A stretch of DNA of 64,000 nucleotides, taken from NCBI GenBank assembly GCA_963821705.1, contig CAWGEV010000005.1, forward strand, positions 186,001-250,000. The letters are read 5' to 3'. A program made the position numbers and the translations under genes. Below are positions 54,354-62,923 of the stretch, piece by piece (the stretch's first letter is position 1; every line of letters begins with the position of its first letter). The notes under the pieces are model-generated. The model was given only the letters and a program-made list of their open reading frames with translations, searched no databases and was not told the DNA's origin. This DNA is from DASUPK01 sp963821705 (GTDB taxonomy: Bacteria; Actinomycetota; Thermoleophilia; Solirubrobacterales; 70-9).

Positions 54354-54997
54354 TCCGTCCCGACTCCGCTCGGGCGGCGCGCCACCCCGCGGATCAGTGG
54401 ACGCACGATGCGCGGTGCCTTGGGGAGCCTGTCGTTCTGAAGGCTGTCGATCCAGAAGCCCGCGTCGGCCAGCTGCTGGCCCGTGTCCCGGTTCGGATGA
54501 CAGCCGGCGGCGAAGAATCCCCAGGGCCGCTCCAGCAGGTTCTGCCAGCGCACCAGCCGCGGGTTCTCGCTGCGGACGTGCTCGAGATAGAGGAGCCTGC
54601 CGGCCTCGACCAGCACCCGCCGCGCCTCGGTAAGCGCGCGATGGGGGTTCTCGACCGTGCAGAGGACCAGCGTCGAGACGACGCAGTCGAAGCTGTCGTC
54701 GTCGAAGGGCAGGTCCTCGGCCGACGCCTCGACCACGGTGGCGTTGCGGGCGGGACCGGAGACCTCCGCGAGCGCCTCCCGGAGGCGGCGCGCCATGTGC
54801 GGGTCGGGCTCGGTCAGCACCAGCTCGCTGACCGCGTCCGTGTAGTGCTCGAGGTTGTGACCGGTCCCGGTGCCGAGCTCGAGGACCCGGCCGGAGGCGT
54901 CGGCGAGCAGCTCCCGTCGCATCTCGCCGAGCCCGGCGCGCTCGGCCCCGGCGGTTATCCGGTCGTAGAAGCGAGCGAAGATCGGGTGCTCAGTCAT
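54350..54997 (-). CDS. class I SAM-dependent methyltransferase (UbiE/PmtA-like)
   Basis: A 215-residue protein. ARFYDRITAGAERAGLGEMRR, motif I VLELGTGTGHNLEHY, motif II TEPDPHMARRLREAL, ASAEDLPFDDDSFDCVVSTL and CTVENPHRALTEARRVL, then RLLYLEHVRSENPRLVRWQ. This pattern is close to the phospholipid or small-molecule methyltransferases resembling METTL7/PmtA, which could act on membrane lipids or quinones. The substrate is unproved. The start is ATG 54997. Confidence 0.85.
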   Translation of the reverse strand: MTEHPIFARFYDRITAGAERAGLGEMRRELLADASGRVLELGTGTGHNLEHYTDAVSELVLTEPDPHMARRLREALAEVSGPARNATVVEASAEDLPFDDDSFDCVVSTLVLCTVENPHRALTEARRVLVEAGRLLYLEHVRSENPRLVRWQNLLERPWGFFAAGCHPNRDTGQQLADAGFWIDSLQNDRLPKAPRIVRPLIRGVARRPSGVGTD

Positions 54998-55105
54998 GGC
55001 TTGATGATCTCCGCTGAATCGGACGCGGGCGACGGGATTGCATGCCGCGCCCGAAAGTGAAAGAAAGGGGAGCACCAGCCGCAAGCAACAGCGAGAGGAG
55101 AGGAC

Positions 55106-55387
55106 ATGCCGACATTCGTAATGCTGACCAACCTGACCTCGGAGGGCGTTCAGACCCTGAAGAACAACCCGACCCGCGTCCAGGAGGTCAACAAGGAGGT
55201 CGAGCAGCTCGGCGTCACCGTCAAGGAGCAGTGGGCGACCCTGGGCCAGTACGACTTCATCACCATCGTCGAAGCGCCCGATGAGAAGACCATGGCCAAG
55301 GTCTCCGTCGAGCTCGGGTCGCGCGGCACGATGAGCAGCCAGACACTGGCCGCGATTCCCGCCGACGAGTTCGCGAAGGCGCTTTGA
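55106..55387 (+). CDS. GYD-domain protein
   Basis: A 93-residue ferredoxin-like-fold protein of the GYD family: MPTFVMLTNLTSEGVQTLKNN, EQLGVTVKEQWATLGQYDFI (GQYD in place of GxYD), TIVEAPDEKTMAKVSVELGS. A GAGAGGAGAGG ribosome-binding region precedes the ATG. GYD proteins are small oligomeric proteins without assigned chemistry. Its TGA overlaps the TTG start of purD, so it is the first gene of the purine cluster. Confidence 0.88.
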   Translation: MPTFVMLTNLTSEGVQTLKNNPTRVQEVNKEVEQLGVTVKEQWATLGQYDFITIVEAPDEKTMAKVSVELGSRGTMSSQTLAAIPADEFAKAL

Positions 55388-56661
55388 GGGTTCTCGTCGT
55401 CGGGGGAGGCGGGCGCGAGCACGCGATCGTTCGCGCCCTCGCTCGCTCGCCGCAGGCACCCGAGCTGCTCTGCACGCCCGGCAACGCCGGGATCGCCGAG
55501 GAGGCACGGTGCCTCGACGTGGGCGCCGAGGAGGTCGAGGGCCTGGTCAAAGCCGCCGGCGACGAGGGAGTCGGGCTGGTCGTGGTCGGGCCGGAGGCAC
55601 CGCTGGTCGCCGGACTGGTCGACGCCCTGGAGGCAAAGGGGATCGCCGCCTTCGGGCCGAGCGCCGAGGCGGCCCGGCTCGAGGGCTCGAAGCTCCACGC
55701 CAAGGACCTGATGGGGGAGGCAGGCGTCCCGACCGCAGCGCACAAGGTCGTGCGCTCGCGTGAGCAGGCGCTGGAGGAGGTCTCGAAGACGGCCTTCCCG
55801 GCTGTCCTGAAGGCCGACGGCCTGGCGGCCGGGAAGGGCGTGATCATCTGCGCCTCGGAGGATGAGGCGCGGGAGGCCGTGGACGTCTTCTTCCAGGAGC
55901 GCCGCTTCGGCGACACCGATGTCGTGATCGAGGAGTTCCTGGAGGGAGAGGAGCTGTCGCTGCTCGCGCTCTGCGACGGGGAGAACGTCCTGCCGCTCGC
56001 GCCGGCCCAGGACTACAAGCGGATCCACGACGGAGACGAGGGCCCGAACACCGGCGGCATGGGCAGCTACTCGCCGGTCCCGGGTTTCGACCGAGCCGAG
56101 ACCGAACGGTTCGCCGATCTCGTCCACCGGCCGGTGGTCGAGGCCATGAGAAGGCGCGGCACCCCGTTCCACGGCGTCCTCTACGCGGGCCTGATGCTGA
56201 CCGCGGACGGCCCGAAGGTGCTCGAGTTCAACTGCCGGTTCGGTGACCCGGAGACCCAGGCCGTGCTGCCGAGGCTGCGCTCCGATCTGCTGGGGCTCTG
56301 CCTCGCCTCGCGGGAGGGCGGTGGCCTCGCCGGACGGGACGCCGAGTTCGCGGACGACTGGGCGGTGACCGTCGTGTTGGCCTCGGCCGGCTACCCCGCG
56401 TCGTCCTCGAAGGGCGACGTCATCGCGGGCCTGGACGAGGCGGCGGCGCTCGAGGGCGTGGAGATCTACCACGCCGGGACCGCGCACCATGACGGGGAGA
56501 TCGTCACCGCCGGCGGCCGCGTCCTCAACGTGACCGGCATCGGCCCGACGGCGGCGGATGCGAGGCGACGCGCTTACGATGCGGCTGAGCTGATCAGCTT
56601 CGAGGGAAGGCAGCTGCGCAGTGACATTGCCGCTCGCGCTGTGGATCGTGCTGCTGCGTGA
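55384..56661 (+). CDS. purD: phosphoribosylamine-glycine ligase (GAR synthetase)
   Basis: A 425-residue ATP-grasp enzyme of purine synthesis joining phosphoribosylamine and glycine. RVLVVGGGGREHAIVRALA, GPEAPLVAGLVDALEAKGI, FGPSAEAARLEGSK, LKADGLAAGKGVIIC, EEFLEGEELSLLALCDG, DYKRIHDGDEGPNTGGMGSY and LEFNCRFGDPETQ are diagnostic. The TTG start overlaps the stop of the GYD gene. Confidence 0.97.
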   Translation: MRVLVVGGGGREHAIVRALARSPQAPELLCTPGNAGIAEEARCLDVGAEEVEGLVKAAGDEGVGLVVVGPEAPLVAGLVDALEAKGIAAFGPSAEAARLEGSKLHAKDLMGEAGVPTAAHKVVRSREQALEEVSKTAFPAVLKADGLAAGKGVIICASEDEAREAVDVFFQERRFGDTDVVIEEFLEGEELSLLALCDGENVLPLAPAQDYKRIHDGDEGPNTGGMGSYSPVPGFDRAETERFADLVHRPVVEAMRRRGTPFHGVLYAGLMLTADGPKVLEFNCRFGDPETQAVLPRLRSDLLGLCLASREGGGLAGRDAEFADDWAVTVVLASAGYPASSSKGDVIAGLDEAAALEGVEIYHAGTAHHDGEIVTAGGRVLNVTGIGPTAADARRRAYDAAELISFEGRQLRSDIAARAVDRAAA

Positions 56662-56688
56662 AGAACATGACGACGAATGGAGGAGCTG

Positions 56689-57156
56689 ATGCCTGAAGGC
56701 GAGGTGGCCGCCGAGACGATGCCCGAGGTCGAGGAGGCTTTCGAGGAGATCGAGGTCGACGCTCCCCTGGTCGGGATCATCATGGGCTCGAAGAACGACA
56801 AGCCCAAGCTGCAGCCGGCCGGCGAGGCCCTCCAGGACCACGGCATCCGCTACGAGGTACGCGTGCTGAGCGCGCACCGCGATCCCGATGCGACCAGCGA
56901 GTACTGCATCAACGCGCGGATGCGCGGGTTGAAGGTGATCATCGCCGGCGCGGGGATGTCGGCCGCGCTGCCGGGCTTCGCGGCGTCCAAGACGGATCTG
57001 CCGGTGATCGGCGTGCCGATCTCGGGCAAGAACCTCGGTGGGCTGGACGCGCTGCTATCCGCGGTGCAGATGCCGCCCGGGGTGCCCGTCGGCTGCGTGG
57101 CGATCGACGGCGCGAAGAACGCAGGATTGCTGGCGGTCCGCATCATCAACGCCTGA
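56689..57156 (+). CDS. purE: PurE-type N5-CAIR mutase / AIR carboxylase, variant active site
   Basis: A 155-residue protein. ATG 56689 is preferred (GGAGG five bases before) to ATG 56677. After an acidic N-terminal extension of about 25 residues comes the PurE fold: VGIIMGSKNDKPKLQPAGEA, VRVLSAHRDPDATSEYC, IIAGAGMSAALPGFAASKTD, LPVIGVPISGKNLGGLDALLS and VQMPPGVPVGCVAIDGAKNAG. The SAHR histidine is kept, but the second histidine of class I enzymes (GGAAHLPG) is Ala here. No purK is in the window. The reaction type (mutase or CO2-dependent carboxylase) is therefore open. Confidence 0.9.
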   Translation: MPEGEVAAETMPEVEEAFEEIEVDAPLVGIIMGSKNDKPKLQPAGEALQDHGIRYEVRVLSAHRDPDATSEYCINARMRGLKVIIAGAGMSAALPGFAASKTDLPVIGVPISGKNLGGLDALLSAVQMPPGVPVGCVAIDGAKNAGLLAVRIINA

Positions 57157-57186
57157 CGGGCCGCCGCCGATCGTCAGAATCAGGAC

Positions 57187-58470
57187 GTGATCCCCCGCTA
57201 CACACGCGAGGAGATCGGCGCCGTCTGGACCCAGCAGCGCCGCATGGAGACCTGGCTCGAGGTCGAGCTGGCCGCCACCGACGCGTGGGCGGCGGAGGGG
57301 GTCGTCCCGGAAGAAGCGGCGAAGGCCATCCGCGAGAAGGCCTCCTTCACCGTCGAGGCGGTCGAGGAGCGCGAGCGGACCACCGGGCACGACGTCGCCG
57401 CCTTCGTCGACGTCGTCTCGGCCTCGGTGGGCGAGGAGGGACGCTGGATCCACTACGGCCTCACCTCCTCGGACGTCCTCGACACGTCGCTGGCCCTTCA
57501 GCTCCGCGACGCCGGCGAGATCATCGTCAGCGGGGCCCGCGCCTACCGCGACGCCCTGGTGAGCCGGGCGAAGGAGTTCGCGGACACGCTGTGCGTGGGC
57601 CGGACCCACGGGGTCCACGCCGAACCCTCCACCTTCGGGCTCCGCCTGGCGAGCTTCGCCTTCGAGGCCGACCGCAACCTCCAGCGGCTCGAGAACGCGT
57701 TCGAGCAGGCGGCCGTCGGCAACCTCTCGGGAGCGGTCGGGACCTACGCCTCGGTCCCTCCCAGCGTCGAGGCCAGGGTGATGGAGTCGCTCGGGCTGAC
57801 CGCGGAGGACGTCTCCACCCAGGTGGTCCCGCGCGACCGGCACGCCGTCGTCCTCGCCCGGATCGCGATCGCGGGCGGCGGGCTCGAGCGCCTCGCGACC
57901 GAGATCCGCAACCTCCAGCGGACGGAGGTGCGGGAGGTCGAGGAGCCGTTCGGGTCGGGGCAGAAGGGCTCGTCCGCGATGCCGCACAAGCGCAACCCGA
58001 TCCTGGCGGAGCGCCTCTGCGGCCTGGCGCGGGTCCTGCGCGGGTACTCCCAGGTGGGGATCGAGAACATCGCCCTCTGGCACGAGCGCGACATCTCGCA
58101 CTCGGGTGCCGAGCGAATCGTCCTCCCGGATGCGACCATCGCACTCGACTACATGCAGGCCATCGCCACCCGGATCGTCGAGGGGATGACCGTCCACACC
58201 GACCGGATGCGGGAGAACATCGATCTCACCCACGGGGCGCTGTTCAGCCAGCGAGCCCTGACCGCGCTGGTCGAGTCGGGCATGAGCCGGGACGAGGCCT
58301 ACCGGCTCGTCCAGGAGAACGCCCAGCGGGCGTGGGACGAGGGGATCGACTTCCGGGAGCTGATCGGGAAGACGGCGCCCCAGCTGAACCTCGACGAGGT
58401 CTTCGACTACCAGGCCTACCTGAGGCATGTCCCCGAAGTGATCGCCCGCCTGGATAGGCTTGCGGAGTGA
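57187..58470 (+). CDS. purB: adenylosuccinate lyase
   Basis: A 427-residue enzyme acting twice in purine synthesis (SAICAR to AICAR, adenylosuccinate to AMP). YTREEIGAVW, TTGHDVAAFVDVV, HYGLTSSDVLDTSLAL, CVGRTHGVHAEPSTFGLRLA, the signature GSSAMPHKRNPILAERL and ERDISHSGAERI are present. GTG 57187 is used. It overlaps the following gene (GTGA). Confidence 0.96.
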   Translation: MIPRYTREEIGAVWTQQRRMETWLEVELAATDAWAAEGVVPEEAAKAIREKASFTVEAVEERERTTGHDVAAFVDVVSASVGEEGRWIHYGLTSSDVLDTSLALQLRDAGEIIVSGARAYRDALVSRAKEFADTLCVGRTHGVHAEPSTFGLRLASFAFEADRNLQRLENAFEQAAVGNLSGAVGTYASVPPSVEARVMESLGLTAEDVSTQVVPRDRHAVVLARIAIAGGGLERLATEIRNLQRTEVREVEEPFGSGQKGSSAMPHKRNPILAERLCGLARVLRGYSQVGIENIALWHERDISHSGAERIVLPDATIALDYMQAIATRIVEGMTVHTDRMRENIDLTHGALFSQRALTALVESGMSRDEAYRLVQENAQRAWDEGIDFRELIGKTAPQLNLDEVFDYQAYLRHVPEVIARLDRLAE

Positions 58471-58772
58471 TCCTCTACACCTGCGGACAGGAGAAGAAGC
58501 ACGCCTCGATCGGCCATCCCTGCGGCCGTGCCGCCGGGGCGCTCGACGATGCCGGCTACGAGTACGAGATCCGCGCCATGCCGGGGTACCGGCTCGCGCC
58601 GTGGACCTGGGGTGAGCGGAAGCGCGGGCGCAAGGAGGTCGAGGAGCTGACCGGGCAGGTCAACGTCCCGGTGCTGGTCCTCGACGAGGGCAAGAGCGTC
58701 GTCGGCTCGGGGGAGATCGTCAAGTGGGCCAAGGCCCATCCGCAGGCGCAGGCCGAGGTGGGGGGCGGTTGA
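58467..58772 (+). CDS. thioredoxin-fold (glutaredoxin/GST N-terminal-like) protein within the purine cluster
   Basis: A 101-residue protein. ILYTCGQEKKHASIGHPCGRA, AGALDDAGYEYEI, NVPVLVLDEGKSVVGSGEIVKW. The overall beta-alpha-beta plus VPVL cis-Pro loop indicates a GST-N/glutaredoxin fold; the usual CxxC is replaced by a wider Cys pair (C6 and C19), so redox activity is uncertain. It is fused into the operon by overlaps on both sides (GTGA with purB, TTGA with purC). Confidence 0.78.
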   Translation: MILYTCGQEKKHASIGHPCGRAAGALDDAGYEYEIRAMPGYRLAPWTWGERKRGRKEVEELTGQVNVPVLVLDEGKSVVGSGEIVKWAKAHPQAQAEVGGG

Positions 58773-59623
58773 GCACCTCGCTCGCCGATCTGCGCCTCGC
58801 GGCCTCCGGCAAGGTGCGCGAGATCTACGAGGACGGCGACGAGCTGATCATGGTCGCGTCCGACCGGATCTCGGTCTACGACGTGATCCTGCCGACCGAG
58901 ATCCCCGACAAGGGCAAGGTCCTCACGCAGATGTCTCTCTTCTGGTTCGAGCTGACGGGCGACATCCTCCCCAACCACTTCATCTCCGAGGACGTGCCGC
59001 CGGAGGCGGCCGGACGGGGGATGCGCGTAAAGAAGCTCGAGATGTATCCCGTCGAGTGCGTGGTCCGCGGCTACCTCTCCGGCTCGGGCTGGAAGGAGTA
59101 CCAGCAGTCCGGCGCCGTCTGCGGGATCGAGCTGCCCCAGGGCCTGAAGGAGTCCGACAAGCTGCCCGAGCCGATCTTCACGCCCGCGACGAAGGCCGAA
59201 CTGGGCGAGCACGACGAGAACATCGACTTCGATCGCGCCGCCGAGCTGATCGGCGACCGGCCGCTGATGGAGGAGCTCCGCCGGGTCTCAATCGAGGTCT
59301 ACAAGAAGGGAGCCGACCATGCGGCCGAGCGGGGGATCATCGTCGCAGACACGAAGTTCGAGTTCGGGAGCTCGCCCGGCGCCGAGGTGGTGCTCGGCGA
59401 CGAGGTGCTGACTCCGGACTCGTCGCGCTTCTGGCCCGCGGACCAGTACGAGCCGGGCCGCTCGCAGGAGTCCTTCGACAAGCAGTACGTCCGCGACTAC
59501 TCCGATTCGGTCGGCTGGGACCACACCGAGCCGGGCCCGGAGCTGCCGGAAGAGGTGGTCCAGAACACCCGGGCGAAGTACGTCGAGGCATACGAGAAGA
59601 TCACGGGCCGCAGGCTCGGTTGA
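58769..59623 (+). CDS. purC: phosphoribosylaminoimidazole-succinocarboxamide synthase (SAICAR synthetase)
   Basis: A 284-residue enzyme joining CAIR and aspartate with ATP. LRLAASGKVREIYEDGDELIM, VASDRISVYDVILPTEIPDKG, VECVVRGYLSGSGWKEYQ, IFTPATKAELGEHDENIDF, IVADTKFEFGSS, LTPDSSRFWPADQYEPG and SFDKQYVRDY are family hallmarks. The TTG start overlaps the previous stop. A 108-base gap separates it from purS. Confidence 0.97.
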   Translation: MSTSLADLRLAASGKVREIYEDGDELIMVASDRISVYDVILPTEIPDKGKVLTQMSLFWFELTGDILPNHFISEDVPPEAAGRGMRVKKLEMYPVECVVRGYLSGSGWKEYQQSGAVCGIELPQGLKESDKLPEPIFTPATKAELGEHDENIDFDRAAELIGDRPLMEELRRVSIEVYKKGADHAAERGIIVADTKFEFGSSPGAEVVLGDEVLTPDSSRFWPADQYEPGRSQESFDKQYVRDYSDSVGWDHTEPGPELPEEVVQNTRAKYVEAYEKITGRRLG

Positions 59624-59719
59624 CGGCTTCGCCACAAGATCACGGCCACAAGCAGGCGCCCCACTCAAGTCGCTTCGGGCTTCGCCCTGCGCTCCGAGAT
59701 TGAGCGCCTTGGTGGCCGC

Positions 59720-59725
59720 TACATT
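59720..59725 (+). promoter_or_regulatory. candidate -10 box (TACATT) for leaderless purS transcript
   Basis: TACATT ends exactly six bases before the GTG of purS in the only sizeable gap (108 bases) of the purine cluster, suggesting a second promoter driving purSQL. Confidence 0.45.
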
Positions 59726-59731
59726 GGGCGA

Positions 59732-59956
59732 GTGAAGGCCAAGGTCCTGATTCGGCCGAAGGAGGGCATCCTCGATCCCCAGGGGAAGGCGGTCGAGCGC
59801 GCGCTGCCGGCGCTCGGCTTCGAGGGCGTGCACGACGTCCGGGTTGGCCGCCTGGTGGAGCTCGAGACCGACGACCCGGCCAAGCTCGACGCGCTCTGCG
59901 AGAAGCTCCTGGCCAATCCGCTGATCGAGGACTTCGAGGTGGAGCTCGAGAAATGA
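59732..59956 (+). CDS. purS: FGAM synthetase subunit PurS
   Basis: A 74-residue protein: KAKVLIRPKEGILDPQGKAVE, LPALGFEGVHDVRVGRLVELE, ANPLIEDFEVELE. PurS forms the bridge between PurQ and PurL in the three-part FGAM synthetase. The stop overlaps the purQ start (ATGA). Confidence 0.96.
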   Translation: MKAKVLIRPKEGILDPQGKAVERALPALGFEGVHDVRVGRLVELETDDPAKLDALCEKLLANPLIEDFEVELEK

Positions 59957-60654
59957 TCGGCGTCATCCAGTTCCCGGGGTCGTGCGACGAGCGGGACGCC
60001 GTGGCGGCGGCCGAGCGCGCCGGCGACGCGCGGCTCGTCTGGCACGAGGAGACGGAGCTCTCGGGGCTGGACGGAATCGTGGTCCCGGGCGGCTTCTCCT
60101 ACGGGGACTACCTCCGCGCCGGGGCCATCGCTAGGTTCTCGCCCGCGATGGAGGCCGTCGCCCGCTTCGCCGGCGAGGGCGGAGCCGTGCTCGGGATCTG
60201 CAACGGCTTCCAGGTCCTCTGCGAGGCCGGCTTGCTGCCCGGCGCTCTCCTGCCGAACGAGGGCCTGAGGTTCATCTGCCGCCAGGTGGAGCTGGTGGCC
60301 GAGGACTTCAGGGGGCCGTTCCGCTCCGAGGTCGAGCCCGGCGACCGCCTCTCCATCCCGATCAAGCACATGAGCGGCCGTTACTTCGCGCCCGATGACG
60401 AGCTCGACCGGATGGAGGCGAACGGTCAGGTCGCGTTCCGCTACGCGCCAGGGGAGAACCCCAACGGCAGCGTCCGCGACATAGCGGGCGTGGTCAGCGA
60501 GGCGGGCAATGTCCTCGGCCTGATGCCGCATCCCGAGCACGCCGTCGATCCGCTGACCGGCTCCGACGACGGGCTGGCCCTCTTCCGTGCGCTGGTCGGC
60601 GCCCATCACATTGCGGGTCGCGCTGACGCGCGCCCTCCCGTCTCCGCGGCGTGA
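59953..60654 (+). CDS. purQ: FGAM synthetase glutaminase subunit PurQ
   Basis: A 233-residue class I glutamine amidotransferase. IGVIQFPGSCDERDAV, GIVVPGGFSYGDYLRAGAIA, the nucleophile region AVLGICNGFQVLCEAGLLPGA and GLMPHPEHAVDP (catalytic His-Glu). It supplies ammonia to PurL. The C-terminal residues (HHIAGRADARPPVSAA) are encoded by a dispersed hairpin repeat (60615-60635), an apparent extension. Confidence 0.96.
   Translation: MIGVIQFPGSCDERDAVAAAERAGDARLVWHEETELSGLDGIVVPGGFSYGDYLRAGAIARFSPAMEAVARFAGEGGAVLGICNGFQVLCEAGLLPGALLPNEGLRFICRQVELVAEDFRGPFRSEVEPGDRLSIPIKHMSGRYFAPDDELDRMEANGQVAFRYAPGENPNGSVRDIAGVVSEAGNVLGLMPHPEHAVDPLTGSDDGLALFRALVGAHHIAGRADARPPVSAA
60615..60635. repeat. dispersed hairpin repeat, shortened copy inside the purQ 3' end
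   Basis: GGGTCGCGC, loop TGAC, GCGCGCCC. The arms pair as in the 51002 copy (C-G version), but the tail reads TCCCG in place of TCGCA. Confidence 0.5.
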
Positions 60655-62891
60655 GCGCCGGGGTCTCCGAGAGCCCACACCGCGAGCTCGGGCTCACCGA
60701 CTCGGAGTACGAGCGCATCGTGGAGCTGCTCGGCCGGGATCCGAATCAGGTCGAGCTGGCGATGTTCTCGCTGCTCTGGTCGGAACACTGCGCCTACAAG
60801 CACTCGCGCAAGCTGCTCGGCCGGCTCCCGACCGAGGGCGAGCGCGTGGTGATGGGCCCGGGCGAGAACGCCGGCGCGGTCGACGTGGGCAACGGCCACT
60901 CGGTCGCCTTCAAGGTCGAGTCCCACAACCACCCGAGCGCGGTCGAGCCATTCCAGGGCGCGGCGACTGGAGTCGGCGGGATCCTGCGGGACGTATTCGC
61001 GATCGGGGCTCGCCCGATCGCGGTGCTGGACTCGTTGCGCTTCGGGGAGCCGAGCTCGGAGCGGTCCCGTTACCTGTTCGAGGGAGCGGTGGCCGGGATC
61101 GGCCACTACGGCAACTCGATCGGGGTGCCGACGGTCGGGGGCGAGGTCTACTTCGAGCCACCGTACGAGCACAACTGCCTGGTGAATGCGATGTGCGTCG
61201 GGCTGGCGCGAACGGACTCGATGATTCGCTCGGCCGCGGCCGGCCCGGGGAACCTGCTGGTGATCATGGGCGCCTCGACCGGCCGGGACGGGATCGGCGG
61301 AGCCTCCGTCCTGGCCTCCGCGGAGCTCGAGGCGGGCGACGACTCGAAGCGCCCGAGCGTCCAGATCGGCGACCCGTTCGAGGAGTCGAAGCTGCTCGAG
61401 TGCTGCCTTGAGCAACTCGACCGCGGATTGCTCGTCTCGCTCCAGGACCTCGGAGCCGCGGGGCTGACCTCCTCCGCCGGCGAGATGGCCTCGAAGGGCG
61501 GGGTCGGGATCGACATCGACGTGGCGCGTGTGCCGAAGCGCGAGCCCGACATGGAGCCGTTCGAGGTGATGGTCTCCGAGTCCCAGGAGCGGATGCTGGC
61601 CGTGGTGGAGCCCGGGCGGCTCGACGAGGTCATCGCGATCTGCGAGAAGTGGCAGACCGGCTCCGCCGCGATCGGCGAGGTCACTGACAGCGGCCGGTTG
61701 CGCGTCTTCGACGACGGCGTGGAGGTGGGCGATGTCCCGGTATCGGCACTCGTGGACGAGTGCCCGCTCTATGACCTCGAACCCGAGGAGCCCGGTGGCT
61801 GGATGTATGGCAACAGCGAGACGCTGGGCGAGCAGGTCGCCCTGTGCGCCGGGCGCTCCGCGGACCCGAGTGACCCGTCGGCGATCCTCTGTGCGCTGCT
61901 CGGAGCCCCGAATGTCGCCTCGAAGCGGTGGGCCTTCGAGCAGTACGACTCAGTCGTCGGGTCGCGCACCGCGCGGAGGCCGGAGGACGCCGATGCCGCC
62001 GTTCTGATGCTTCCCGAGTCGGGGCGCGCGATCGCGGTGGCGATCGACGGGAACGGGCGGAGAGTGGCCTGCGATCCCTACGCCGGCGCGGTCGAGGCGG
62101 TGCTCGAGTGCGCGCAGAACCTGGCCTGCGTCGGTGCGGAGCCCCTCGGGCTGACCAATTGCCTCAACTTCGGGAACCCCGAGAAGCCGAACGTCGCCTG
62201 GCAGCTCGACCGCGCCGTCCTGGGGCTCGCCGACGCCTGCCTCGGCCTCCGGGTGCCGGTCGTAGGCGGCAACGTCTCGCTCTACAACGAGACCGAGCAC
62301 GGCCCGATCTATCCCACGCCGGTCGTCGGCATGGTCGGCGAGCTGCCCGATCCCGCCAGGGCGCCGGGGATGGCGCCGCGGGAAGGCGACCGGCTGATCC
62401 TCGTGGGCCCGTTCTCGCCCTCGCTGGCCGGGTCCGAGCTCGCCAAACGGCGGGGCGAGCTGGACGCGGGCCTCCCGCAGCCCGACATCGAGTCGGTGGA
62501 GCGCGCGCTCACGCTGGTGCGCGACCTCGTTCGCGACGGGATCCCCTCCGCCGCCCACGATGTCAGCGACGGCGGCCTCGCCTGCGCGCTGGCCGAGATG
62601 GCGATCGCGGCGGGGGTGGGGGTCGAAGCCGACCTCGACGACCTGGTTGAGCTGCGCGGCGGCTCGGGAGAGAGCTGCCTGTTCGGCGAGGGCCCGGGGG
62701 GGATCGTGCTCGCGGTCGGGGCGGATGACGCTGCCACGCTGGCGCGCAGGGCGGAGGAGGCGGGCGTCGAGACGGTCGAGGTCGGCTCGGCCGGAGGCGA
62801 TCGGATCTCGATCTCGGCGGCCGAGCGGGACGTCTCGGTGGCACTCGCGGATGTGGAGCGAGCCTGGCGCTCGCTCGGCGAGCGTCTTTGA
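60651..62891 (+). CDS. purL: FGAM synthetase large subunit PurL
   Basis: A 746-residue small-type PurL. LTDSEYERIVELLGRDPNQVE, LWSEHCAYKHSRKLLGRLP, KVESHNHPSAVEPFQGAATG, VGGILRDVFAIGARPIAVLD, VGGEVYFEPPYEHNCLVNAM, GGASVLAS, then the second half with LTNCLNFGNPEKP, VVGGNVSLYNE and AAHDVSDGGLACALAEMA. ATP-dependent amidation of FGAR. GTG 60651 overlaps the purQ stop. Confidence 0.97.
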   Translation: MSAGVSESPHRELGLTDSEYERIVELLGRDPNQVELAMFSLLWSEHCAYKHSRKLLGRLPTEGERVVMGPGENAGAVDVGNGHSVAFKVESHNHPSAVEPFQGAATGVGGILRDVFAIGARPIAVLDSLRFGEPSSERSRYLFEGAVAGIGHYGNSIGVPTVGGEVYFEPPYEHNCLVNAMCVGLARTDSMIRSAAAGPGNLLVIMGASTGRDGIGGASVLASAELEAGDDSKRPSVQIGDPFEESKLLECCLEQLDRGLLVSLQDLGAAGLTSSAGEMASKGGVGIDIDVARVPKREPDMEPFEVMVSESQERMLAVVEPGRLDEVIAICEKWQTGSAAIGEVTDSGRLRVFDDGVEVGDVPVSALVDECPLYDLEPEEPGGWMYGNSETLGEQVALCAGRSADPSDPSAILCALLGAPNVASKRWAFEQYDSVVGSRTARRPEDADAAVLMLPESGRAIAVAIDGNGRRVACDPYAGAVEAVLECAQNLACVGAEPLGLTNCLNFGNPEKPNVAWQLDRAVLGLADACLGLRVPVVGGNVSLYNETEHGPIYPTPVVGMVGELPDPARAPGMAPREGDRLILVGPFSPSLAGSELAKRRGELDAGLPQPDIESVERALTLVRDLVRDGIPSAAHDVSDGGLACALAEMAIAAGVGVEADLDDLVELRGGSGESCLFGEGPGGIVLAVGADDAATLARRAEEAGVETVEVGSAGGDRISISAAERDVSVALADVERAWRSLGERL

Positions 62892-62911
62892 CGGCACCGG
62901 ACCGCTACGGA

Positions 62912-62917
62912 TAGGCT
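62912..62917 (+). promoter_or_regulatory. candidate -10 box (TAGGCT) for a leaderless transcript
   Basis: TAGGCT ends exactly six bases before GTG 62924, the in-frame start of the beta-propeller gene. Confidence 0.5.
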
Positions 62918-62923
62918 CAGGGC

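Noticed and set aside
54998..55105. Purine riboswitch before the purD cluster.
   Set aside because: The 108-base gap shows no purine-aptamer-like three-way junction or conserved loops that I can recognise.
58455..58460. TAGGCT box six bases before the thioredoxin-fold gene at 58467.
   Set aside because: It fits the leaderless pattern but lies inside the purB coding end (codons AGG CTT), so it is not counted as independent evidence.
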